The notes under the pieces: model-generated
What the model was told of the DNA's origin: nothing
Database searches by the model: none
What the model saw: the letters and a program-made list of their open reading frames with translations, nothing else
Shown here: in pieces, positions 29,790 through 38,043 of the stretch
How the letters are laid out: each line of letters starts with the position of its first letter
How positions within the stretch are numbered: position 1 is the stretch's first letter
Made by a program: the position numbers and the translations under genes
Assembly: GCF_030285625.1 (NCBI RefSeq)
Contig: NZ_CP127294.1
Coordinates: 8,464,001-8,528,000, forward strand
DNA: 64,000 nt
Source: Amycolatopsis sp. 2-15
GTDB lineage: Bacteria; Actinomycetota; Actinomycetes; Mycobacteriales; Pseudonocardiaceae
Direction of reading: 5' to 3'

Positions 29790-30868
29790 CTCGCCTCCCC
29801 GAACAACGTCGCCAGCTCGGCCGGCGGCGCCTCCTCCAGCTGCGCATAGGTGCACGACGCCGGGTCACGGTCGGGGCGGAACCGCACGAGCCGCCCGCCG
29901 TGGCGGAACCGGCCGCCCTGCAGGTGCTCGTAACGCACCTCCGCGACCCACTCGGGCCGCACGGCCTCCCACGACAGGTCCTTCTGCGGCGCCCAGCGAC
30001 TGTTCGCGCCGGGCCGGCGGCCGGGCTCGGGTTCGTACTCGGCCCAGGTGCGCCACGGGTGGCCCTCCAGGGCGTTCTCCCGCAACGGCGCCAGCTCGTC
30101 GACCAGCTCGCGGCGCCGCTTGGCCGTGAAACTGCTGGCCACGCCGACGTGGTGCAGGGCGCCGGCGTCGTCGAACAGGCCGAGCAGCAGCGAGCCGACG
30201 CCCTGGCCGTCCTTGTGCCAGCGGAACCCAGCGACGACGCAGTCGGCCGTGCGCTCGTGCTTGACCTTCCACATCACGCGTTTGTCCTGCTCGTACGGCT
30301 GATCGGCCGGCTTGGCCATCACGCCGTCGAAGCCCGCGCCCTCGAAGCGGGTGAACCAGTCTTCGGCCGTGTCAGGATCCGTGGTCAGCGGGGTCAGGTG
30401 GACGCGCTGCAGGCCGCCGGACGGGTTGTCGCCGAGCAGGTCTTCCAGCATCCGCCGGCGCGTGCTGAACGGCTCGGCCGTGAGATCGCGGTCGCCCAGG
30501 GCCAGCAGGTCGAACGCGATGAAGCTCGCCGGCGTCTCCTCGGCCAGCTTCCGCACGCGGCTCGCGGCCGGGTGCAGCCGCAGCTGCAGCGACTCGAAAT
30601 CCAGGCCCCGCGGCGTGACCAGGACGATCTCGCCGTCGACCACGCACTTGTCCGGCAAGGCGTCGCCCAGCAGGCCGACCAGCTCGGGGAAGTAACGCGT
30701 GAGCGGGCGGTCGTTGCGCGAACCCAGCTCCACCTCGGCGCCGTCGCGGAACACGACGCAGCGGAACCCGTCCCACTTGGGCTCGAACCACAGCCCCTCG
30801 GTCCTCGGGACCTCGTGCACGGCCTTGGCGAGCATCGGCCGCACGGGCGGCATCACGGGAAGCTCCAC
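29786..30868 (-). CDS. ATP-dependent DNA ligase (LigD/LigC ligase domain)
   Basis: A 360-aa ligase. The adenylated Lys31 is in EPKWDGFR, followed by nucleotidyltransferase motifs GSRNDRPLTRYFPEL, VVDGEIV, SFIAFDLLALG and EGAGFDGVMAKP, motif V VMWKVKHERTADCV, and a C-terminal OB domain. It seals breaks during end joining using ATP. It is coupled to the primase gene downstream. Without a nuclease domain it resembles LigC or a split LigD. Confidence 0.92.
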   Translation of the reverse strand: MELPVMPPVRPMLAKAVHEVPRTEGLWFEPKWDGFRCVVFRDGAEVELGSRNDRPLTRYFPELVGLLGDALPDKCVVDGEIVLVTPRGLDFESLQLRLHPAASRVRKLAEETPASFIAFDLLALGDRDLTAEPFSTRRRMLEDLLGDNPSGGLQRVHLTPLTTDPDTAEDWFTRFEGAGFDGVMAKPADQPYEQDKRVMWKVKHERTADCVVAGFRWHKDGQGVGSLLLGLFDDAGALHHVGVASSFTAKRRRELVDELAPLRENALEGHPWRTWAEYEPEPGRRPGANSRWAPQKDLSWEAVRPEWVAEVRYEHLQGGRFRHGGRLVRFRPDRDPASCTYAQLEEAPPAELATLFGEAR

Positions 30869-31012
30869 GCGCCGATCCTAGGCCGAGCCAGCGCTGACCA
30901 GCACCGTTTTGACCTTCCTCGCCCGTTCGGAAAGAAGTTTCCCCGCTGCGGCGAAGACGTGGTGAAAGCTGTCCCTGACTGGGAGGAAACCCCGCGTGAC
31001 CGAGGCAGAGAC

Positions 31013-31567
31013 ATGACCGCATCGGTGGGTGACGCCGAGCTGGCTGCGCGGTTCCTGCTGGAGCCCGAGGCGTTCACCGAGGTGCACGACCGCTACTACC
31101 CCGCGGTGCACCGCTACGTCGCGGCGCGCCTCGACTCCCGGGACGCCGAGGACGTCACGGCGGAGACGTTCCTGATCGCGTTCGACCGGCGGGAGAAGTT
31201 CGACGCCACGCGCGGCGAGCTGCGGCCGTGGTTGTTCGGGATCGCGACGAACCTGGGGGCGGGACACCGCCGCAAGGAAGCGCGCCACTACCGGGCTCTG
31301 ACGCGGCTGGGGGTCGCGCCAGAGCCCGGTGAGGGCCCCGAAAGCCGCGTGGTCACGGCGATCACGGCCCGCGGCACGCTCGCCGCCGCGCTGGCGAAGC
31401 TCCCCCACGGCGAGCGTGACGTGCTGCTGCTCGTGGCTCTCGTTCAGCTCGATTACGCCGAGGTGGCCCAGGCCCTCGGCATCTCCCCCGGCACGGTCGG
31501 CTCCCGGCTGCACCGCGCCCGTCAGAAGCTCGCCCCGATCCTCGCCCAGGAGGCCCGCGATGAATGA
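31013..31567 (+). CDS. ECF-type RNA polymerase sigma factor
   Basis: A 184-aa sigma-70-family factor. Region 2 includes FTEVHDRYYPAVHRYVAARL and SRDAEDVTAETFLIAFDRR; region 4 is LPHGERDVLLLVALVQLDYA followed by VAQALGISPGTVGSRLHRAR. It begins at ATG 31013 with GAGG upstream; a longer frame runs antisense through the ligase gene and is spurious. Its last bases overlap the next gene, which probably encodes a membrane-linked partner that controls it. Target promoters are unknown. Confidence 0.92.
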   Translation: MTASVGDAELAARFLLEPEAFTEVHDRYYPAVHRYVAARLDSRDAEDVTAETFLIAFDRREKFDATRGELRPWLFGIATNLGAGHRRKEARHYRALTRLGVAPEPGEGPESRVVTAITARGTLAAALAKLPHGERDVLLLVALVQLDYAEVAQALGISPGTVGSRLHRARQKLAPILAQEARDE

Positions 31568-32456
31568 CCTGCAGACGCTCGAAATGCTGCTCGCCCCCGA
31601 CGACCCGGCGCCCGCCGCCGTCGCGCAGAGCCGCCGCCGGGTTGCAAGCCCGGATCGCCGGCAAGCCCGTGCGCAGCCTCACCGCCCGGCCGGTCCGCGG
31701 CCTGCGCGTGGCGTGGCTGGCCGGGGGGAGGGGCGCCATCGCGGCCGCGGCCGTCGCCGTCGCCGTGTTCAGCGCGGCCCCGGCCCCGCCCGCCACACCG
31801 GCGGTGGTCCAGTCCGGAAAGCAGGTGCTGCTCGCCGCCGCGTCCGTCGCCGAGCGCTCGCCCGACGCGACCGGCACCTACTGGCACGTGACGATCACCG
31901 AGGCCGGCCCGGGCGCGGACGTCACCGACTACTGGGTCAAGCCCGACGGGCACTGGTGGTTCCGCGGCGCGAAGACCGGCGGGAAGGCGATGCCGATGGC
32001 CGGCTCCCGGCCGTTCGCCCTCGTGGCCGTGGACCTGACCTACGCCCAGCTGCGCGCCCTGCCCACCGACCCGGCCGCGCTCAAGGCCTGGATCGCCGAC
32101 GCCGAGACGCGCAGCACCGCGCGAACCAGCGCCGGCCCGTTCACCGCGGCCGACCGCGAACGGGCCACGTTCGACTCGCTGGTCTCGCTGGTGTCGACGC
32201 TCCCGGCTCCGCCGGCGGTGCGGGCCGCGGCCTTCCTGGCGATCACCGCGTACCCGGGTGTCACCACCCTCGGCGCCGTGCCCGGCGGCCAGGGCCTGAC
32301 GATCCCGCCGGACGGCCACCGTCTCGTTGTCGACCCCGCCACGGGACGGTCAACGCCACCTCGGTCTACGTCACCGCCGAAGGCGGCACGTATGTCCTGC
32401 CGCCGCCCGCGACCGCCCGCATCGACGCGGGCTGGACGGACACCCTGCCGCAGTAG
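31560..32456 (+). pseudogene. CU044_5270-like membrane protein (probable sigma-factor partner) with two compensating frame shifts
   Basis: Starts MNDLQTLEMLLAPDDPAPAA. After QSRRR (near 31640, GGGTTG) the reading shifts by one base, continuing LQARIAGKPVRSLTARPVRG. One membrane helix (about 60-80) and an exported domain (TYWHVTITEAGPGADVTDYW, MAGSRPFALVAVDLTYAQLR) follow. Near 32342 a missing base returns the frame to GTVNATSVYVTAEGGTYVLP and a stop at 32456. The start overlaps the sigma gene by eight bases. Partners in this arrangement usually sense envelope or solute signals and restrain the sigma factor. Two opposite indels in one gene suggest read errors or decay. Confidence 0.7.
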
Positions 32457-32457
32457 G

Positions 32458-33252
32458 TCACGGGCGGGTGCGGCCGGCCGGGAACACCCGCGCCGGCCCG
32501 CCCGCCAGTGCCCGGCCGATGCCGCGCGCGGCCGCCATCACCAAGGGCGCCAACGCTCCCGGCTGCGCGCTGTCGGCACGCACCACAAGGGACACTGCCG
32601 CCGCGACCGTGCCGTCGGCGGTGAAAACCGGCGCGCCGACGGAGAGCGCGTCGACGGTGACCTGGCCGTCGCTCACGGAGTAGCCGTGCTTGCGCACGTC
32701 GGCGAGCACGCGGCGCAGCCGGGCCGGCTCGCAGACGGTCTTCGCGGTGTAGCTGTGCAGGGGCCCGCCGAGCACTTCCTCCTGCACGGCCGCGGGCGCG
32801 TGGGCCAGCAGCACGAGGCCGACGCCCGTGGCGTGCAAGGCGAACCGGCCGCCGACGCGGGTCCAGACCGGTACGGCGTCGCGCCCGGCGATGCGTTCGA
32901 CGAACACGACCTCCAGGCCCTCGCGCACGGCGAGCTGCACGTTTTCGTGCGTGACCTCGTACAGGTCCTCGAGGAACGGCATCGCCGCGTCACGCAGGCC
33001 GAGCCCGCGCGGGGCGAGCGACGCGACCTCCCACAGCCGCAGCCCGATGCGGTAGCGCCCGGCGGCGTCGCGCTCCAGCGCACCCCATTCGACGAGCTCC
33101 GCCGCGCGCCGATGCGCGGTCGCGAGGGAGACGCCGGACCGCCGGGCCAGCTCGCTGAGGCTCAGGTCCGCGGCGTCCGGGGTGAAAGCCTCGAGCAGTG
33201 CCAGCACCTTGCTGGTCACGGAGGTGCCCGTCGCCGGGGCTTGCCGGGTCAT
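32458..33252 (-). CDS. IclR-family transcriptional regulator
   Basis: A 264-aa regulator. The winged helix-turn-helix occupies residues about 12-75 (LSLSELARRSGVSLATAHRR), and the IclR effector domain about 90-245 (VFVERIAGRDAVPVWTRVGG, HATGVGLVLLAHAPAAVQEE). It is the last gene of the minus-strand Rieske operon, 21 bp after the reductase gene, so it probably controls that operon in response to the aromatic or betaine-like substrate. It is convergent with, and 1 bp from, the sigma-partner gene. Confidence 0.9.
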   Translation of the reverse strand: MTRQAPATGTSVTSKVLALLEAFTPDAADLSLSELARRSGVSLATAHRRAAELVEWGALERDAAGRYRIGLRLWEVASLAPRGLGLRDAAMPFLEDLYEVTHENVQLAVREGLEVVFVERIAGRDAVPVWTRVGGRFALHATGVGLVLLAHAPAAVQEEVLGGPLHSYTAKTVCEPARLRRVLADVRKHGYSVSDGQVTVDALSVGAPVFTADGTVAAAVSLVVRADSAQPGALAPLVMAAARGIGRALAGGPARVFPAGRTRP

Positions 33253-33273
33253 CGCCTCACGCTACCCGCGCGG

Positions 33274-34215
33274 CTACAGATCCAGGACCAATCGCGCACC
33301 GGCGCAGCGCGACACGCAGATCATCATCACGTCACCCGCCTCGCGCTCCGGGCCGGTGAGCACGGAGTCGCGGTGGTCCGGCACCCCCGCGAGCACGCCG
33401 GTCTCGCACGTGCCGCACGTCCCTTCCTGGCAGGAGGACAACACGGGCACCCCCGACTCCTCCAGCACCTCGAGGATCGAGCGGTCCGCCGGTACCTCCA
33501 GCGTCCGGCCCGACTGGGCGAGCTCGACCTCGAAGGCGCCGCGCGGACCCGTGTCGGGCAGCGCCGTGAACCGCTCGACGTGCAGCAAATCGGGCGCACA
33601 CCGCTGCTCGACGGCCGCCAGCAACGGTTCCGGGCCACAGCAGTAGACGGCCGCGCCCGGTTCGGCCGCCAGCGCCGCGTCGAGGTCGAGCAGTCCGCGT
33701 TCGTCCTGCGGCACCAGCTCGACGCGGTCGCCGTAGCGTTCGCGCAGCTCCGCCGCGAAGGCCATCGACGCCCGGGTGCGGCCGCCGTAGAGCAGCCGCC
33801 ACTCGGCCCCCGCCGCCTCGGCCGCGGCGAGCATCGGCACGATCGGGGTGATGCCGATGCCGCCCGCCACGAACAAGTAGCGCGGCGAGGGCACCAACTT
33901 GAAGTGGTTGCGCGGACCGCGCACGCGCAGGCGCTCGCCACCGGTCAGCCCGTGAACGTGCGCTGAGCCGCCGCGGCCGGCCGGCTCGCGCAGCACGGCC
34001 ACCTGCAGGACCGACCGGTCGGCCGGATCGCCGCACAGCGAGTACTGCCGCACGAGGTCCGGACCCAGCGCCAGGTCCACGTGCGCGCCCGGCTCCCACG
34101 CCGGCATCGCCGCGCCGTCCGGGTCGCGCAGGGTCAGCCGGACGACGCCGTCGGCCAGCCGTTCCGGGGCCGCCAGCACCACGTCGAGCTCCAGCTCAGT
34201 GGCCACGACGCTCAT
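33274..34215 (-). CDS. phthalate-dioxygenase-reductase-type oxidoreductase (FMN/2Fe-2S)
   Basis: A 313-aa class IA reductase: FMN-binding barrel (residues about 10-105; RQYSLCGDPAD), NAD-binding domain (about 110-220; YLFVAGGIGITPIVPML, YCCGPEPLL) and C-terminal plant-type ferredoxin. The iron-sulfur cysteines are Cys262, 267 and 270 (SCQEGTCGTC) and Cys300. It passes electrons from NADH to the neighbouring Rieske oxygenase, as VanB does for VanA. It has a 30-bp gap to the small 71-aa gene. Confidence 0.93.
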   Translation of the reverse strand: MSVVATELELDVVLAAPERLADGVVRLTLRDPDGAAMPAWEPGAHVDLALGPDLVRQYSLCGDPADRSVLQVAVLREPAGRGGSAHVHGLTGGERLRVRGPRNHFKLVPSPRYLFVAGGIGITPIVPMLAAAEAAGAEWRLLYGGRTRASMAFAAELRERYGDRVELVPQDERGLLDLDAALAAEPGAAVYCCGPEPLLAAVEQRCAPDLLHVERFTALPDTGPRGAFEVELAQSGRTLEVPADRSILEVLEESGVPVLSSCQEGTCGTCETGVLAGVPDHRDSVLTGPEREAGDVMMICVSRCAGARLVLDL

Positions 34216-34245
34216 CGTCTCCTCCTCTTGGACCTCTGGGGCTTC

Positions 34246-34461
34246 TCAGACCGCGACGGCCACGCGCTCCGGCGGGACCACCGGCACCGACGGACCGCCG
34301 TGCCCGACGGGATGGGCCAGCAGCCAGTCCCACAGCTCGACCGGGTCCTCCGACTCGTGCTCGGCCCCGCAGTGGCACACGCCGACGAGCACGTCGGTGC
34401 CGAGCTTCCAGTGGATGCGCACCACGTTCTCGCCCCGCAGCATCGCCACGCGCTCGCTCAC
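34246..34461 (-). CDS. 71-aa Cys-containing protein between Rieske oxygenase and reductase
   Basis: A small soluble protein (VSERVAMLRGENVVRIHWKL...) with a CHCG motif near residues 29-32 (VGVCHCGAEHESEDP) and a WDWLLAHP segment, ending in a Pro/Val tail. Its GTG overlaps the oxygenase stop as GTGA (34458-34461), so it is made together with the oxygenase. I do not recognise the family. It may be an accessory or stabilising subunit, or a metal-binding helper of the Rieske enzyme. I have no evidence for enzymatic activity. Confidence 0.7.
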   Translation of the reverse strand: MSERVAMLRGENVVRIHWKLGTDVLVGVCHCGAEHESEDPVELWDWLLAHPVGHGGPSVPVVPPERVAVAV

Positions 34462-35507
34462 GACGGCACGACCTGCGTGCTCTCGCCGGCCGCCAGCTTC
34501 TTGAGGATGCGCCGCGCGGCCAGCCCACCCGTGTCGATGTTGACCGAAAGCTCCTGGTATCCCTCGGGTTCCGCCTCGATGACGCGTTCGAGGATGTCGA
34601 GCGCCCGCACGTCCTGCAGCACGACCGTGCGGTTGTTCTCCGCGAGGAAATCGGACACCTCGGTGTCGTCGAGCGCGAAATCCCTTGCCACGGCCCAGAA
34701 GTCGTGGGTGCTGTGCTCGGTCTCCGGGGTGATCGCGTAGACGACCTCGACGTGGAAGCCGTCGGGGTCGGTGCCGTCGGAGTTCGGCAGCACGCCGACG
34801 GGCGCGATCCGGCTGTGCAGCAGGTACAGGCACGGCGGGTGGTACTCGATGTCCTGCCAGCGCGTGATCCGGCCTTCGATGCCGGTGGACTTCGCGTAGA
34901 ACGACGGGCATTCGGCGTCGGCCATGTGGCGGCTGACGTAGATGATGCCGCGGTCCTCGTCCACCTCCGTGGTGATCGGCGTGTTCGCGACCTCCGGAGT
35001 GCCGATGTAGCCGCCGTGCAGGTACGTCTCATGCGAAAGGTCGAGCAGGTTGTCCACGAGCAGCTCGTAACGCGCGGCGAGCGGTTCCATACCGCTCACG
35101 CTGGTGTAGGCCGGGTCCGCGAGCCACGGCGCGCGCGGGATGGCGGACTCGTCGGCCAGCTCGCGCTCGCCGATCCAGACCCACACGAACGAGTCCTGCT
35201 CCACCACCGGGTACGAGGGGACCCTCGCGGTGCGCGGAATCCGGGCCTGACCCGGGACGAACACGCACGAACCAGCGCTGTCGTAGGTGAAGCCGTGGTA
35301 GCCGCAGACGATCTTGTCGCCGTCGAGCCGGCTCTCCGAGAGCGGGTAGCGGCGGTGCACGCAGCGGTCGGCCAGCGCGACGACGTCGCCGGATTCGGTG
35401 CGGTAGAAGACGATCGGCTCGCCGAGCACGGTCCGGGAGAACAGCTCCCGGCCCACTTCGCGGCCGTATGCGGCGACATACCACTGGTTTCGGGCGAACG
35501 CTGCCAT
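34458..35507 (-). CDS. Rieske non-heme iron oxygenase, terminal component (VanA-like)
   Basis: A 349-aa oxygenase of the group that contains vanillate O-demethylase. The Rieske cluster ligands are Cys49-x-His51 (CVHRRYP) and Cys68-x2-His71 (CGYHGFTYD). The mononuclear iron site is DNLLDLSHETYLHGGY, with Asn153/Asp156, His159 and His164. It hydroxylates or demethylates an aromatic ether, methylamine or related substrate using O2 and electrons from the adjacent reductase. ATG at 35507 follows AAGGAG at rather long spacing. It is divergent from a MarR regulator. Substrate not inferable; vanillate itself is only one option. Confidence 0.93.
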   Translation of the reverse strand: MAAFARNQWYVAAYGREVGRELFSRTVLGEPIVFYRTESGDVVALADRCVHRRYPLSESRLDGDKIVCGYHGFTYDSAGSCVFVPGQARIPRTARVPSYPVVEQDSFVWVWIGERELADESAIPRAPWLADPAYTSVSGMEPLAARYELLVDNLLDLSHETYLHGGYIGTPEVANTPITTEVDEDRGIIYVSRHMADAECPSFYAKSTGIEGRITRWQDIEYHPPCLYLLHSRIAPVGVLPNSDGTDPDGFHVEVVYAITPETEHSTHDFWAVARDFALDDTEVSDFLAENNRTVVLQDVRALDILERVIEAEPEGYQELSVNIDTGGLAARRILKKLAAGESTQVVPS

Positions 35508-35668
35508 CGACGCCTCAGAGCTCCTTCGGTCGGGGTCGGCGTCCGAAGCTCTCACCCGCGGTGCGCCGGGGACCATCCGGGTTTTCACCCACTGAAAGAC
35601 TCTCCTCGTCACGAAATCAACCCTTCCCACGGCGCAGGGGGCGGACGTACAGTCGGCGGCATCGTTAT

Positions 35669-35682
35669 TTCGGGTACCGGAA
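35669..35682. promoter_or_regulatory. near-palindrome TTCGGGTACCGGAA, MarR operator candidate
   Basis: A 14-bp inverted repeat centred on GGTACC with one mismatched pair, lying 15 bases before the MarR start in the Rieske/MarR divergent region. It is suitable for autoregulation and control of the oxygenase. Confidence 0.45.
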
Positions 35683-35697
35683 CGTACGGGGACCAAA

Positions 35698-36171
35698 ATG
35701 ACCACCAACGACACCGAGACCTTCGACGAACTGGGCCCGGAAGCGGGCCTCGGCGAGGTCTTGCTGGCACTGGGCGGGCGCCTGACCCGGCTCCAGACGG
35801 AGCTGCTCGCCGGGCTCGAGCTGCCGCTCACCATCCGGCAGTACCGGATCCTGTCGAGGGTCGGGAGCGGCCACACGTCGCTCACGGCGCTGTGCAAGCT
35901 CGCGCACCGCAACCCGTCGACGATGTCCGAAAGCGTCGACAAGATGGTGAACCAGGGCCTGCTCTCGCGCCGCCCCTCGGCCGCGAGCCGGCGCACGATG
36001 CAGCTCGAGCTCACCACCAAGGGCGTCAACGCGCGCGACGCCGCCCGGCGCACCCTCGACAAGTTCGCGGCCGAGCTGACCGCGGGCCTCACCCCCGAGG
36101 TGCGCGACCAGCTGCTGCCCGCGCTCTCGCAGCTCTACTTCGGCGTCCAGGGCAACCTGGACGACCGGTGA
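35698..36171 (+). CDS. MarR-family transcriptional regulator
   Basis: A 157-aa winged-helix regulator. The helix-turn-helix is LTALCKLAHRNPSTMSESVD (residues about 61-80) with the wing MVNQGLLSRRPSAASRRTMQ, and dimer helices lie at both ends. It is divergent from the Rieske operon and upstream of the plus-strand catabolic arm, so it may control both. MarR proteins commonly bind aromatic acids. Confidence 0.9.
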   Translation: MTTNDTETFDELGPEAGLGEVLLALGGRLTRLQTELLAGLELPLTIRQYRILSRVGSGHTSLTALCKLAHRNPSTMSESVDKMVNQGLLSRRPSAASRRTMQLELTTKGVNARDAARRTLDKFAAELTAGLTPEVRDQLLPALSQLYFGVQGNLDDR

Positions 36172-36596
36172 CGGAAGAAGACCCAAGGGGGGTCAGCATC
36201 ACCGCACGACACCGGGTCGGAACCGTCTGACGCCAGGCCATCCAGGCCTGCGCCACAGGTTTCGAGCCGGACGGCTTCGAGCCACCGGCCGACGTCCCTC
36301 GGCCTCCGCACCGCCGGGCATTCGAGCCGGGCGGCTTCGGAGTGCCGCGGTGGCGGAGGTGTCGAAGCCACCGGGTGACAACCGATCAGCGCGACGCGAA
36401 CCGAATGCAGGCGTACGGCTCACAAGCCCGCCGGACCGGCTCGCCGAACCGCCGATGGGTTGCCCGCCAACGGGTTCCCAGCCGCGCGACCACCGCGTCG
36501 AGCGGCCCGGAGCCACCGGGTAGCACCAGCCGCCGACCTACGAGCTGCTGGGTTTCACAAGCCCTGGGTTGTTCCAGCCACAAGGAGGTGGCCCAC
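36172..36596. other. 425-bp intergenic region with short repeats
   Basis: Contains no supported gene. TTCGAGCCGG(A/G)CGGCTTCG occurs twice (about 36259-36277 and 36320-36338), and GAGCCACCGG or GAAGCCACCGG appears three or four times up to 36517. It must hold the promoter of the catabolic operon starting at 36597, but I cannot point to it. Confidence 0.45.
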
Positions 36597-37988
36597 ATGC
36601 CCCCGTCCCCCGCGACCTCGTCCCACTCCCTGCTCTCCCGCCTTGACGAGTCGGCGTTCACCGCACGGCACCTGAGGATCTACGTAACCGTCCTCATCGG
36701 ACATTTCCTGTGCGGGTTCGTGATCAACCTGACCGGCGTGATCCTGCCGGGTGTCATCAAGACGTTCCACCTCACCAGCGAATCGGCCGGGGTGTTCTCC
36801 TCGGCGCTGTTCGCGGGCATGCTCGTGGGCGCGGCCGTCGCCGGCACGGTGTCCGACCGGTTCGGCCGGAAGGTGCCGCTGTCGATCACAGTGATCGTCT
36901 ACGCGGTGTTCTCGCTCGCCGCGGTGTTCGCGCCCAGTTTCGGCGCCCTGGTCGCGTTCCGCGCGCTGCAAGGGATCGGGCTCGGCGCCGAGATCGCCGT
37001 GGTCCTGCCCTACATCGCCGAGTTCGTGCCCTCGCGCCACCGCGGCCCGCTCGTCACCGCGGCCACGGCGGCGTGGCTGATCGGGCTGCCGACCGCGGCC
37101 GCGGTCGGCACCGCGGTGGTGCCGGCGTTCGGCTGGCGCGCGATGTTCGTGATCGCCACCGTGCCCGTCGTCGTCGGGGTGTTCATGCTGGCGACGCTGC
37201 CGGAGTCGGTCCGCTACCTGCTTCGCCGCGACCGCCTCGCCGACGCGGCGGCGATCGTCAGCGGCCTGTGCCGGGGCGGCAACCCCACCGAAGCGCCCGC
37301 CGGCCGGCAGGCGGCACCCGAGAGCGGCGGCACCGTGCGCACGCTCGTCGCCCGGCACTACCTGCGCTACACGATCGCCATCTGGTTCATGGAGGTCTGC
37401 GCCGGCGCGTTCCTCTACGGGCTCTCGAGCTGGCTGCCCTCGGTCCTGGAAGACCAGGGCGTGGACCTGCTCAAGAGCTTCGGCTACACGGCGATCATCA
37501 CGGCCGCCGGCGTGGTCGGCGCGATCCTCGCCGGGCAGCTGATCAACCGGATCGGCCGCCGCGTGGTGCTCGGCGGGGCGTTCGTCCTCAGTGGACTGTT
37601 CTGCCTGGCCTGGGGCACCACGTCGGCGACCGGCGCGGTGATCGTGCTCGGCTCGCTGGCCACGTTCTTCGGCAGCGGCCTGGCCGGCAGCACGCTGTTC
37701 GCCTACGCCAGTGAGCTCTACCCCACAGCCAGCCGCGCGACCGGGCTCGGCTGGGCGGCGGCGTGGCAGAAGGTCGGCGGCCTCATCATGCCCGTGCTCG
37801 TCGGGTTCATCCTGGCGGCGCACGCTTCGCAGTTCCTGTTCTTCCTGGTCTTCGGGATCATCTCGATCCTCGCCGGGATCGCCGCGCTCGTGGCGACCTT
37901 CGAAACCCGCGGCCGCACCGTCGAGCAGATCACGAGTGAGATCACCGGCGAAGGGGCGCCCGCCGCCCTGACCCCGGCGCGCTCCTGA
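36597..37988 (+). CDS. MFS transporter (aromatic acid/benzoate or metabolite symporter type)
   Basis: A 463-aa, 12-helix major facilitator. The helix 2-3 motif is GTVSDRFGRKVPLS, helix 4 is RALQGIGLGAEIAVVLPYIAE and the helix 8 region is GQLINRIGRRVVLGG. The sequence resembles the aromatic acid:H+ symporter/metabolite symporter groups. The ATG follows AAGGAGG. It is the first gene of the plus-strand catabolic unit, so it probably imports the substrate or a precursor. Confidence 0.88.
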   Translation: MPPSPATSSHSLLSRLDESAFTARHLRIYVTVLIGHFLCGFVINLTGVILPGVIKTFHLTSESAGVFSSALFAGMLVGAAVAGTVSDRFGRKVPLSITVIVYAVFSLAAVFAPSFGALVAFRALQGIGLGAEIAVVLPYIAEFVPSRHRGPLVTAATAAWLIGLPTAAAVGTAVVPAFGWRAMFVIATVPVVVGVFMLATLPESVRYLLRRDRLADAAAIVSGLCRGGNPTEAPAGRQAAPESGGTVRTLVARHYLRYTIAIWFMEVCAGAFLYGLSSWLPSVLEDQGVDLLKSFGYTAIITAAGVVGAILAGQLINRIGRRVVLGGAFVLSGLFCLAWGTTSATGAVIVLGSLATFFGSGLAGSTLFAYASELYPTASRATGLGWAAAWQKVGGLIMPVLVGFILAAHASQFLFFLVFGIISILAGIAALVATFETRGRTVEQITSEITGEGAPAALTPARS

Positions 37989-38043
37989 CTGCCCAAGCAA
38001 CCCACCGGAAACCGATCCCACCACCAACACAGTGGAGGAACCC

